Of a stretch of DNA of 64,000 nt, positions 55,233 through 64,000 are shown one piece after another; the stretch's first letter is position 1; the number at the start of each line of letters is the position of its first letter. The stretch spans positions 434,001 to 498,000 of the forward strand of contig JAIVFI010000022.1 in NCBI GenBank assembly GCA_025558095.1, written 5' to 3'. The notes below the pieces were generated by a model. That model made no database searches. It saw nothing but the letters and a program-made list of their open reading frames with translations, and had not been told where the DNA came from. The position numbers and the translations under genes were made by a program. The stretch comes from Hyaloraphidium curvatum. Its lineage: Eukaryota; Monoblepharomycota; Hyaloraphidiomycetes; Hyaloraphidiales; Hyaloraphidiaceae.

Positions 55233-57193
55233 ATGGCGCGCGCACTTCTGTTCGCCGCGCTGGCCGCGCTCGCACTCCCCGTTTCCGGCGCGCCACGGTT
55301 CGACACGCGGCCGCCCGGCGCTCTGAGTCCGAACAGCGCCGGCAGTGCGCCGCAGGGGCCCCCGGCGTACGGCTTCCGGCCGCCCAAGGGCGCCCGGCCG
55401 CGCGGCCCGCTGTACTCGGCCGGCATCAGGCCGACGCCGGTCGATCCGGGAAGCACCGCGCCACCCGATGCCGGCGGCGGGGTGACGCCGAATGCACCGA
55501 GGGCGATGCGGTCGGTGGCCTACTTTCCGAGCTGGAGCTACGGTGGGTGATCGGCACCTGCCTCGTCGCCGACCACGCCCCCTGACCCGTTTTGGATTCG
55601 CCCAATTTAGCCGACGTGCCGCTCGTTCCCGATGTGGCCGGCCGCCTGTGAGTTGCCTAGCCGCAGCAGAGGCCTCCTGTTTCATTTCCGGGGCTGACTT
55701 GCTCCGTCCATCGCGCCTGTCACGTGAACTCGGCCACCACTCCCTGCCTCCCACTCTGGCCTTCCCATCTGCCAGCACCCACGTCATCTACGCGTTCGCA
55801 ACCACGAGCTTCCACAACGGCCAGTGGTACCTCGATTTCATGAACCCCGACCCCGAGACGCGGATCTGCCCCGTCGGCGGCGGATGCAGCGACGACTTTT
55901 GCATCACCTTCCCCGAGAACCAGTCATGCGACGGCGGCGCGACCGTCGCCATCACCCGTTTCGCCGGTCACCGCAACATCAGCGGCTGCCCGACGGCGAA
56001 CACGTGCTGGAACAAGATGGTGCCCTCACGGAACCCGCAGTGCACCGTCTCGGTGCCGAACCGCATCTGCGGGCAGCTGGGGTACCTCCTCAAGCGGGCC
56101 CGGAGCGAGCCGCAGAACCAGGGGGTCAGGTTCATGCTGGGGATCGGCGGCGGGATGGACAGCAACTACTTTGGCCATGCGACCATGGTCAACATGATCC
56201 CGTCGTTCGTCAGCAACATCGTCAACACGGTGATCAACTATGGGTTCGACGGCGTCGACATCGATTGGTAGGTGCAGGCCGAGGGCGGCAGCGCACACGA
56301 GCCGCGGCTGACCGTGCGTGCAGGGAGTACCCCACTTTTGAGCGCGGAGGGCAGCCGACCCCGAACGCCCCGTCCCGCGGGGAGTTCAACCAGGGCATCG
56401 ACTGCCTCTACCAGCCCTGCCAGCTGGGGGCGCGGGTCAACGACGGGCGCAAGTACGTCGATCTGATGCGGAGGCTGCGCGCGGCGTTCAACAGGCGCGG
56501 GCGCAACCGGTACGGCGAGCCCTACCTCGTGAGCACGGCGATCCCGGCCGTGCCGTACTACGTGGACCGGTTCAATGTGTCGGCAATCTGCGCGGTCAGC
56601 GACTTTATCAACGTCATGAGCTGTGGGTGTCTCGTCTTCTGCAACAGCAGCTCGCCTTTGCTGACGCTAGGCTGCACCCAGACGACTACTACGGCCCCTG
56701 GTCCTCCACGGCGGGGCCCAATGCCCCCCTCTTCAACACGCGCGACGCCGCCCTCTCCGTCTACGGCAGCTTCGACATGCTCGCCAACCGCGGCTGCCCC
56801 CGCTCCAAGATGAACCTCGGCATCCCCTTCTACGGCTACCGCTACTACGGCGTCTCCCCCGGCCCCACCGGCTTCGGCCTGTACATGCCCTACACGCGCG
56901 TGGGGTGGGACACTTCGGTCCGCTACTCGGACGTGCGCAACGCGGTGGCCTCGGAGCCGGGCTGGCGCGTGTTCTACGACAACAGGACGGCGACGACGTC
57001 GCAGAGCGCCGTGGCCTACAACCGCGCGAGGAGGGAGATGATCGCGTTCGAGGATCCGCAGACGATCGCGTGGAAGAGGGCGTGGGCGGCGAGGACGGGG
57101 GTGGGGGGGCTGATGTACTGGAGCCTGGGGCTGGACGACGAGGCGGGGTCGCTGCTGAGGGCCGCAGTGCCGACGATCAGAAGGCGGCCGTGA
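55233..57193 (+). CDS. Secreted GH18 chitinase-like glycoside hydrolase
   Basis: Family 18 glycoside hydrolase (TIM barrel). A signal peptide (MARALLFAALAALALPVSG) precedes a Pro/Gly-rich spacer of about 70 residues. The barrel begins SVAYFPSWSY, with strand 3 in FMLGIGGGMDSNYF and the catalytic strand-4 motif FDGVDIDWEYP (DxxDxDxE complete, with the catalytic Glu supplied by the next exon). Later blocks are ADFINVMS-like, then a stretch with DDYYGPW, LGIPFYGYRYYG and VGGLMYWSLGLDD. Introns: 55547-55775 (229 bp, unusually long), 56268-56323, and one near 56625-56670. The stop is at 57191-57193. Chitin-wall remodelling or feeding on chitin are both possible roles. Confidence 0.9.
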
Positions 57194-58062
57194 AGAGCAG
57201 TGGTCAAGAGGAGGAAGGGAGGCGAAGGGAGGAAGCATCAAGATACCGGGGACCAATATCCTACGTCACCCTTTGTCATCTCTCTATCGTGGAACAGTGG
57301 AATGGTGGAACAATGGAATGATGGTACAATGGACTGGTGGAAGAGAGATACATGCATGAGCTAAAACGGCGGTGGCCCGTTGGGCGTGGTCGACTTCATC
57401 GCCCGCTGGTACGTCTCCATCCCGTCCATCTCCACGAGCCACCGTGTGGCAAGTCGCGGGCGGAAAACGGGCAGGGATCGCGGCGAAACCACCGCCGATT
57501 CTTCCGATGCCTGCGGTATGCGGGGAGTCTTGGTGGCGCTTACGGCGTCGAAAAGAGCTCCGATACGCGGTCAACTCAATGAATACATAGAAACTGGAAA
57601 CCTAAGCAAGGAAGTGCTACTAGACAACTTGCAGCAAACAACTATTTGAACGGCGACGACTTTGCTGGTGACCGCGCGGATGCATCAATAGCCCAAGATG
57701 CTACGCCCTTGAGAGCACCAGTGACCCGGTGCTCCGTATCCCGTGATGCCCCAGAACTGGCGGTGTCGCTCGCCACACTATCCGAAAGGAGTTAGCACTT
57801 GCTCGGGCCTACTTTGCGACGCAACGCACCTCGAAGTAGGGAGATGTACCGTCCCCGGTGTTGGCAATCTGAGCGCAGCAGTCCGCGTTCCGCCAAATGC
57901 AGTCTAATTGCCGTGTATACTGTTCAGCGAGGCGAAGATCGGACGGCTGCCGTCAGCTTACCCATGCTGTTCCTCGACATGCACGCAATTTCCCCTGACG
58001 CCGTCTTCTTCACCGGAGTCATGTTCGGTCCGCCTGAGAAACAATCAGCGCACGACAATGCC
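57194..58062. other. Intergenic region with a short degenerate repeat
   Basis: 869 bp between the convergent chitinase and lipid-transfer-like genes. Below the average GC of the window. It contains the repeat listed at 57291-57343 and otherwise only short open frames without recognisable content. A downstream exon of the minus-strand gene could extend into its right-hand part. Confidence 0.4.
57291..57343. repeat. Degenerate GGAACAATGGAAT-type tandem repeat
   Basis: About four imperfect copies of a 13-14-bp unit resembling GTGGAACAATGGAAT run from 57291 to 57343, in the 3' flank of the chitinase gene. Simple-sequence origin is likely. Confidence 0.6.
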
Positions 58063-61000
58063 TCATCGCGCGAGTATCTCACCAGCAGGATCGGCCATGC
58101 AGTACCACAAGCTTCCACCATAATCGGGGCCTCCTGAGAAACACGTACGTAAGAGGGGTCCTTTCTCGCGTACAGTTGACCGCGTACCCGTTGGTGCATT
58201 GCACGCGGAGCTTGCCGAAGAGCCGGGCGACGAGGGTGGGGGAGGCGGAGGCGGAGGTGGAGGCGACGGCGGTGCGGATCGGACCGCGAAAGGGTTGGCT
58301 TGGCAATCGTACGACAAGGTCCTGACACTGGCACCATCACCGGTAGCTCTTCCCAAGTTGTGGCGACCCAGGTCAACCTAGTGAGAGACACGGCTTCAGC
58401 TCAGATTCAGAGGAAGCACGTTGAACCTACTGCGCCCCAGAAGGCTCGAACCCAGCCGTCAATGCGCACTTCCCACGGGTCGTGTCCCTCGCGGAGCTCT
58501 CGACAGATACCGGATACATCCGCCGCTCCACGAGCTTCGTAGTAAGTTCTGAAGCGTGCCGACAGGTCTATACCCCCCTCGGCGGCGCCCCAGAGCACGG
58601 ATCCGGCGGCAGCAACACCGAAAACAATGGTGCCGGCAGGGCGAGCCGTGACATCGGCACCAGCGCGAGCTTGGTCAAAGCAAACGGTGTTTCGCGCGTC
58701 GAGCTCGGCTCTCCCGTCCATGTAGATGGTTACGGCTGGCAAGTGACCGTCAACAAGCCGCGAAGATCCGAATGCATCGCACTCACCAATGTCCGCAATG
58801 CGAAGAATAGGCACGTTCACTCCGAGTTGCGCGATTCTCCGATCTCCAGTGTCGCCGAGCTCAGAGTCGACGGTGGTGCAGTCGGTCGACAATCCCTGGT
58901 TGATGTACGTGTAATCTCCTAGAACAAGCAAGGCTTGGGCGCTGTAGTATCCATCCCACTGCAGGCAAGTTGAGCAGCAAATTCCTAAGGGACATTTTCC
59001 ACAAGCCTACAGTGGAGAAGCCCAAACGTCCTTCAAAGAATGTGCTGCTTCGTCCGAACGCTCTGCCCTGGATTTTGGCGCCTCCAAAGGCTGATGAAGT
59101 CGAGTAATTAGTTTGACAGGCGACATCCTGCTTAGATTTGCGTACCTTTAAATCTCATCGTGCCGCCCTGCTCGCCAGCGCCTCCAAAGAGAGCCGCGAC
59201 GGCTCGGACATTAACCTGGTCGTTGCCCAAGTTGTAGGGGTAGACGTACCAGAAATGCTGAGCGAAACTCGCGTCAGGATCAGAAACAGATAACCTGACA
59301 TGTCCTTACGGCCGGGTAGCGCTGAAGGTCGCTGTACCTGTCGCTCGTGCTCTGCATGTCATCGAGGAGAGGAACCGAGTCGCTCCACGCCCGCTTCAAC
59401 AAATGGTGGAAGCCGCGCTTTGCCAAGTACTCCATTGCTTGGGGCTCAGCGAGCGTGGCAAGCTCCATGTCGAGCGCGTCAGGTCCCTCGGCATGCGGCT
59501 CACTGAGGGATCTGTGCGCCGCATCAATCACAGCAGCCCGTATCGTCTCATCGTGCCGAGCTCTGGCCAGTAGAGATGCGAGTTCCGCTCGTACATCCGG
59601 GCGATGCGCGTGTCGACGGAGAGAGAAAACAGCCGCTTCGGCCACTTGGCTATCGGATGGTGAAGCGGGAGTTTGCAGGAACGTTTTGAGAGAGTTGACT
59701 GGACAGTTCTTGCCAGCATTGCCGGCCGAGAGGATGGCTGTCGCGCATGCCGATACTGAAGCAGCTTCCCGAGCGGTGCCGTTCGAGCAGGCCTTCGACA
59801 CGAGGCGTAGAAGGATGGAGGACGCCGTCTCTTGGTCCGCGTGCTCGAGTACTTTGCCTAAAGCGAGGGATGCACGGCTGGAGAGCGCTGGCTCGATGGA
59901 AGAGCTCAAGGAGAACAGCTTGTCAACGACGGCGGGGTGCGAAGATGTGGCATGGAACACGCTGCCGATTGCAGCTTCTCGAATCGCCAGCTTTTGCGAC
60001 CCAAGACCATCGACAATGACCTGAAATGCGGCTTCGGTGTCGGCTGCGGCCAAAGTCTCGTAGACGCGCCTCGCAAACTCTCTAGACCGAGGCCCGGCGC
60101 TTTCAACAGCGGCATTTGCCGCGAATCCGGCGGCAAAGGCGTCCGCATTCGTTCCCGAGGAGAGCTCCAAGGAAAGCGAACGAAACAACTGCGAGTCCGC
60201 GGGGTCTTCCTCGAGTCTCCGGAGAAGGCCATGAATAGCCGAACCGCGGCGAACGAGGCGGCTCCGAGCGGGCGCAGTCCGTTGCTCACCAGCACCGGCA
60301 GCGGGCTTCGCCGTGTGCTTCAGGCTCTCGGTCGAAACCTGTCCGTTCCCTGCACGGCTCGCGAGGGCTGTGGATGCTATGCGCGGAAGAGCCGAGGCCA
60401 GCGAGAGACGCGTGAACGCGACCATGGGCAAGCCTTGCAACTGAGTCGCATTTTCGGGCGCTCGTGGATACCCGATGACCATCTCGGAGACTTCTTGAAC
60501 CTCCATGACCGTGCCGTCCAGACGTATCCACGCAATCGAGGTTTCGTTGAACGTTGCCGACGAATTGCTTTCGAACAGCGCGGTGTCGTCGTAGAAGGCC
60601 TGCACCGCAATACCGGGAGCCTGCTCATTGGTGACGGCGATGTAGGTGGAGTTCCGTGCCCCGTTGGCACCGACCTCGGCTGCAAGACCTCAAGTAAGCC
60701 CAACAGACAAGGAGCCGAAAGCAAAAGAGCCCACTGATGACCGCAGAGGAGCTATGGAAGACAAGATTGACTTGGAACGACTGGAAAAGCTCGATAAGTG
60801 CGTGATTCGAAGCGACCGATACGATTCCCACCTCAGCGATGCCCTTCTTGATATTAGCAACCTGAGAATCCTCGCCAGGGTGGACCTGCACGCCGACCAC
60901 GGTGCCATTGTTGGCGCGCAGGAATCGAAAAGGCTTGGAAAAGTTCGCCGAGACTTGATCGGAATAGTCCGGAGCGTTGCCGCGCAACGCGTCCAGCAGG

Positions 61001-61671
61001 GCGGATCCTGTTTCTGCCAGCCAGCTGGATCGTGCGCCGGCCTCGGAGATTCGAACGTTGGAAACCTGCAAGCTGCTATCAGAGTCCGAGTGGAAGGAAC
61101 TGATCAATCGGCCACCGACCGCAAGATCAAACATGTGGGACCGATCTGTGCCGTTCTCGCCGGCCGAAACCTCTCCAAGACAAGTCAGATAGGCGTGGGC
61201 TATGATCGTAAAGCCGGCACAAGCTTTCGGCCCCTGCGTAGCGGCCAGTTTCCCGATGCCGAAGCAAGTTGTGTAGTTGAACCTGTAGAGCAGCGTGGTG
61301 TTCGTCTTCACCAATCGTCAAGTCAATGGTGGAACTCGCACTCTGAGAAGCCAACACACCTGACATCCGGGAACGATGTGGCCATAGAATGACTCAAGAC
61401 CGTCGGGGAGTTCCGGCTTGGCTCCTGCAGCCGCAGCGGCGCCTGCGCCCTCCGGAACGAGACGCAGAGCGTCCCATTCGGGCGATGAGATCCCAGTCGA
61501 GCGGGATTTGAGGAGCAGCGCGACTGTGATGGCGCTGAGGGTCGCCAAGAGCAGCGCAACGGCGCCGGCGATGAGCAAGAGGCGGCAGCGCCTGGCGCCC
61601 TTCGAAATCTTGACCGAGCCACCGTCGGCGATGAGATTGGCGTCGCCGCTTTTCTCCATGCCGTCGGCCAT
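58063..61671 (-). CDS. Large lipid transfer protein (vitellogenin/MTP-like) with N-terminal membrane anchor
   Basis: The protein starts with a basic cytosolic tail and one TM segment (LLLIAGAVALLLATLSAIT), so the rest is lumenal or outside. After an intron (about 61300-61352) comes a beta-barrel-like part, TNTTLLYRFNYTTCFGIG and CAGFTIIAHAYLTCLG, then the LLTP signature region FSKPFRFLRANNGTVVGV and QVANIKKGIAEVGIVS. A helical HEAT-like region follows (about 60300-59290) with SAGNAGKNCPVNSLKTFLQ and VFSLRRHAHRPDVRAELA, as in the lipovitellin helical domain. Beta-rich segments (HFWYVYPYNLGNDQVNVRAV; DGYYSAQALLVLGDY) come next. The C-terminus has a Pro run and Cys-rich CFSGGPDYGGSLWYC. At least five introns; the last exons (58063-59150) are less sure. 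Several N-glycosylation sites. Animal relatives load or carry lipids; the role here is unknown. Confidence 0.7.
58231..58278. repeat. GGA/GGC-rich simple repeat coding a Pro run on the minus strand
   Basis: A GGGGGAGGCGGAGGCGGAGG-like run. On the minus strand it encodes the Pro run near the end of the lipid-transfer-like protein. Length is likely to vary between strains. Confidence 0.6.
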
Positions 61672-61935
61672 GGCAGAGCCGGCCTGAGTTGTTCGATGAA
61701 GCTGTGCACGTCGACTGTGATGAACGGGTTGAGATTCCAGGGTTCCCCCTCAGTTCGACACCAGCCACAAGCGGAGCGGAAATCCCGCATCGCAAAGCCA
61801 AATCTCAAGCGGACTGGCGGAGAAGGAATGGGGCGAGAGATCACGTCCAATAGATAATGGCGCTACAATATCGGCCTGCCGTGCCAGTAATCAGTTGAAC
61901 AATATCGTCTGAGGCTCACCGAGCATCTTCTTCAT
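61672..61935. other. Intergenic region
   Basis: 264 bp between the start of the lipid-transfer-like gene and the pseudogene's 3' end. It is expected to hold the promoter of the former. Nothing else is visible. Confidence 0.4.
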
Positions 61936-63450
61936 TCATCCTTCGTTCCCGCTCCCAGACGACCTGCTGCCAGGGTCCGACGGCGGCCGCGACCTCTCCA
62001 GCCTGTTCTTAACGATGGCAGGAGGTTCGTCCTCGCCAAGCCGGAGCGAAAAGGCGTTCTGCTGCTTCTGGAGAAGCAGCTCCTGGCCAATCGCCATCAG
62101 AGTCTCTTGCATCGACTGGATCCGGATGGGTTTCGTCAGCGTCCCGCGCATGCCGCTGTCGATCGAGCGCGTCTGCGAGATCTGCAGCAAATGGACGCGC
62201 CAGACGACAAGTAGGAGACTCAGTGCCCAATCCGACCTCAGAGATGTCGGCAGTGACGGCGATGATTACGGGGTGAGGCCGTCAATGACGGGCATGTTGA
62301 CTGTGCGAATTTCGTAAGATGAAGGCCCAAAAAGCAACGGTGAGAGCAACCCACCATCCATCAAGATTAGCTCGAACGGCAGGCCCGCACGGATGGCCTC
62401 CTCCACTGTCCACCATCTCGATCGCCACTTTGCCGTCGTTCGCGCATTGGACGCCCTCGAAACCCATCTTCTCCAGGAACCGCGTCGCCAGAAGAAGGTT
62501 GACCGAGTTGTCGTACACCGCGGGGATCCGCATCGGCAGCCGCTTGCCCAGGGTGTGGTCGATTTCGCTCGCGGGGTCTTCTGTCTCCCTGCGGCGTTTG
62601 GGCGCGCCACCGGCCGCGCCGTCGGGAGCTGCCTCCGACGCGGATCCGTTCGGAAGTGGGGCCGAAGCAGGGGCCCCGGTGGCCACGGCGTTGGCGAGCT
62701 TGGCCGAATCCAGAGCCTGCACCACGACCTCGGCCATGGAGCTCGAGCGGTAGGGGATGTAGATGTGCGCGTCACGTTGTTGGGGTAGAACGTCCTGCCG
62801 GCGCGGTCGGGTTACTCCTCCAACACGGCCGAACGGAAGCCAACGAACCATTGGTCAAACACGCTCTCCCCGTGGTTGAAGAGCTTGTCGTCGATGCACC
62901 ACAGCCGCAGCTTGGTCGCCTCGCTCAAGTCGCTCGTGTAGTCCGTCGCCAGGAAGTGCTCCAGGTCGTTCTTCCGCCACAGTGCGACCGCTGCGGAGTT
63001 TCCTCAGAACATGGCATGATTATCCAGGTCGTAGATCCACACCGGCGAGGTGAAGTTGCCCAGGAGCGTCGCGTGCTCGGGCGTCCAGTGCGGCCTGGCC
63101 ATGAATGCCCGGAAAACCGGCCGCGGCACCCAAGCGAGGCCCGCAAGCACACAAGAACATCAAATCACGGCGGAATCGGTCAGCCGCACCCGCGATGGCC
63201 TCCGTCGGGGCGGTGACCCACCAGTGGTCGAACACCCTCTCGTGCCGCCGGTGCGCCGCCGGCAAGATAGGCGCGCCGCCGCGCCACGGAGGCCGCGCCG
63301 TCCGCGGCATAGTGTCCCGCGCCTCCTTGGCCGGGCTCGAGAATGCGGTCATCTTCGCGTATGTACGGCAGTCCGATAGAGGCATCCCGGCCCGATTCGG
63401 CGTCCGCGGGCGCGGTCCGTCCGGCGGCGGTGTCCAATTGCCGGTTCAGG
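61936..63450 (-). pseudogene. Decayed PAS-PAS-response regulator (REC) gene
   Basis: Remnants of a two-component-type protein, read on the minus strand. First PAS copy (about 63450-63210): HYAADGAASVARRRAYL, then a frame change before ERVFDHW. Second PAS copy (63102-62760): GNFTSPVWIYDLDNHAMF, then a TGA (63004-63006) where relatives have Trp, then GNSAAVALWRKNDLEHFL and ESVFDQW joined by an intron to TFYPNNV. A one-base loss near 62787 changes frame before IYIPYRSSSMAEVVVQALD. The REC domain follows: AVYDNSVNLLLATRFLEKMG (the acidic pair is YD, not DD), LILMDVNMPVIDGL formed across an intron (phosphoacceptor Asp kept), then a deletion that brings PVIIAVTADISE right after it in another frame, and GMRGTLTKPIRIQSMQE. 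The lesions argue for a pseudogene; a mix of sequencing errors is the alternative. Confidence 0.7.
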
Positions 63451-63803
63451 GCCGACCGAGAGTGGTCGCCGGCGCGGGGGCCGGAAGGAAAGGTGGAAGG
63501 CGTGTTGCTCTTCAGAGACGCGGGCATACGGCCGGGCTCGGACTCCAAACAGACGACGCGTCCGCCCGCCGACGCCCCACGTGTGCACAAGCCGTCAACC
63601 CTGTTGGCTCAACGCGTGAGACAAAAAAAATATTCATTGTTCTTTATCTGGTTTCCGAGCAAAGTGCCTACTAGGTTTCCGGTTCTCTGAATCAGTACTC
63701 GCGACCCAGACGATTTCAACCGACCGCAGCCTTCGGCGAGCCCATCCGGCCACTAAAGTATCCTCCCCATCGTAGCATTCGAATCCCACACTTCCCCGCA
63801 GAC
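63451..63803. other. Intergenic region, possible remnants
   Basis: About 350 bp. The minus strand could hold more of the decayed gene's N-terminus, but no domain is recognisable. A short A-rich run (8 A) occurs near 63624, at lower GC than the surroundings. Confidence 0.35.
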
Positions 63804-64000
63804 CTAGGCGGAGAACACCGGGATGGTGCGCCTGACCTTGCCACCGGCCGCCATGGACTGCAGCCGCTTCGGGCCAGCGGGATCCATCTTTTTGAGGTCG
63901 ATCTCGAAAATGCCGTTGTCGGTGAAAGTGCGGAAGTGGTAGACGAGGTTCTTGGTGTCTGCCACGCAGGTCCAGAGGTTGTACTCGGCGCTCTCCGCCT
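63804..64000 (-). CDS. C-terminal fragment of a linear amide C-N hydrolase (choloylglycine hydrolase/acylase family), cut by window edge
   Basis: The minus strand is open from the window edge to a TAG at 63804-63806. The fragment AESAEYNLWTCVADTKNLV followed by YHFRTFTDNGIFEIDLKKMD has the shape of the last two beta strands of the Ntn-hydrolase fold in the choloylglycine hydrolase/penicillin V acylase family (W-x-x-V-x-D-x-x-N ... R-T ... I-D-L). It ends GKVRRTIPVFSA. Only about 65 residues are visible, so the call rests on this one block. The nucleophilic Cys would lie far upstream, outside the window. Confidence 0.55.
   Translation of the reverse strand, partial: AESAEYNLWTCVADTKNLVYHFRTFTDNGIFEIDLKKMDPAGPKRLQSMAAGGKVRRTIPVFSA

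Noticed and set aside
63004-63006. TGA as a sense (Trp) codon
   Set aside because: Many intact genes in the window end at TGA, and other lesions occur in the same gene, so a nonsense change is the better explanation.

Overview
The window is nuclear DNA of a GC-rich (by eye above 60 %), intron-rich, gene-dense eukaryote. An early-diverging (chytrid-grade) fungus fits best. Translation elongation factor 3 (20741-24446) is essentially a fungal hallmark, and a secreted GH18 chitinase-like protein, a Ctr copper transporter and a Rho1-like GTPase agree with that. Several genes look less Dikarya-like: an SSRP1 that keeps its own HMG box, a GCK/MAP4K-type kinase with a CNH domain, VMP1, endonuclease V, cysteine dioxygenase, and a large lipid transfer protein of the vitellogenin/MTP type. 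I cannot name the species. Introns are mostly about 50-75 bp with GT...AG ends, and most genes have one to seven of them; a handful are intronless.

Layout. 1-2396: 3' part of VPS52 (GARP/EARP tethering). 2430-4807: cofilin and methionine aminopeptidase 2, head to head. 4865-9492: kinesin-14 and VMP1, head to head. 9815-10907: an endosulfine/Igo protein and TMEM14. 10945-15996: SSRP1 (FACT) and the mitochondrial Atm1 ABC exporter. 16132-20575: a Rho GTPase, a low-complexity hypothetical protein, a twin CX9C mitochondrial protein and an N-terminally anchored Lys-rich protein. 20741-29977: EF3, a PP2C-type phosphatase and a multi-pass membrane protein. 30021-36466: endonuclease V, a TPMT-like methyltransferase, a GT14 glycosyltransferase, a fatty acid/sterol hydroxylase and a membrane-anchored methyltransferase-like protein. 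37611-39989: a secreted HExxH protease and a histidine phosphatase. 40065-45745: cysteine dioxygenase, an acyl-CoA-synthetase-type ligase, an alpha/beta hydrolase and a Ctr copper transporter. 45873-54678: GCK kinase, ROG1-like lipase, hot-dog thioesterase, SMP-30 lactonase, a second alpha/beta hydrolase and a coiled-coil protein. 55233-57193: GH18 chitinase. 58063-61671: the lipid-transfer-like protein. 61936 to about 63450: a decayed PAS/response-regulator gene. 63804-64000: the 3' end of an Ntn-hydrolase (choloylglycine hydrolase family) gene.

Two large-scale features stand out. First, strands alternate almost regularly, giving about a dozen head-to-head pairs whose start codons lie only about 100-350 bp apart, so many promoters must be shared. 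Second, one broken gene (the PAS/REC pseudogene) sits among otherwise intact genes.

Coding spans run from start codon to stop codon. Exon joins are given exactly where splice sites could be read by eye and as approximate otherwise. Gene identities rest on motif recognition from memory; no database search was possible.
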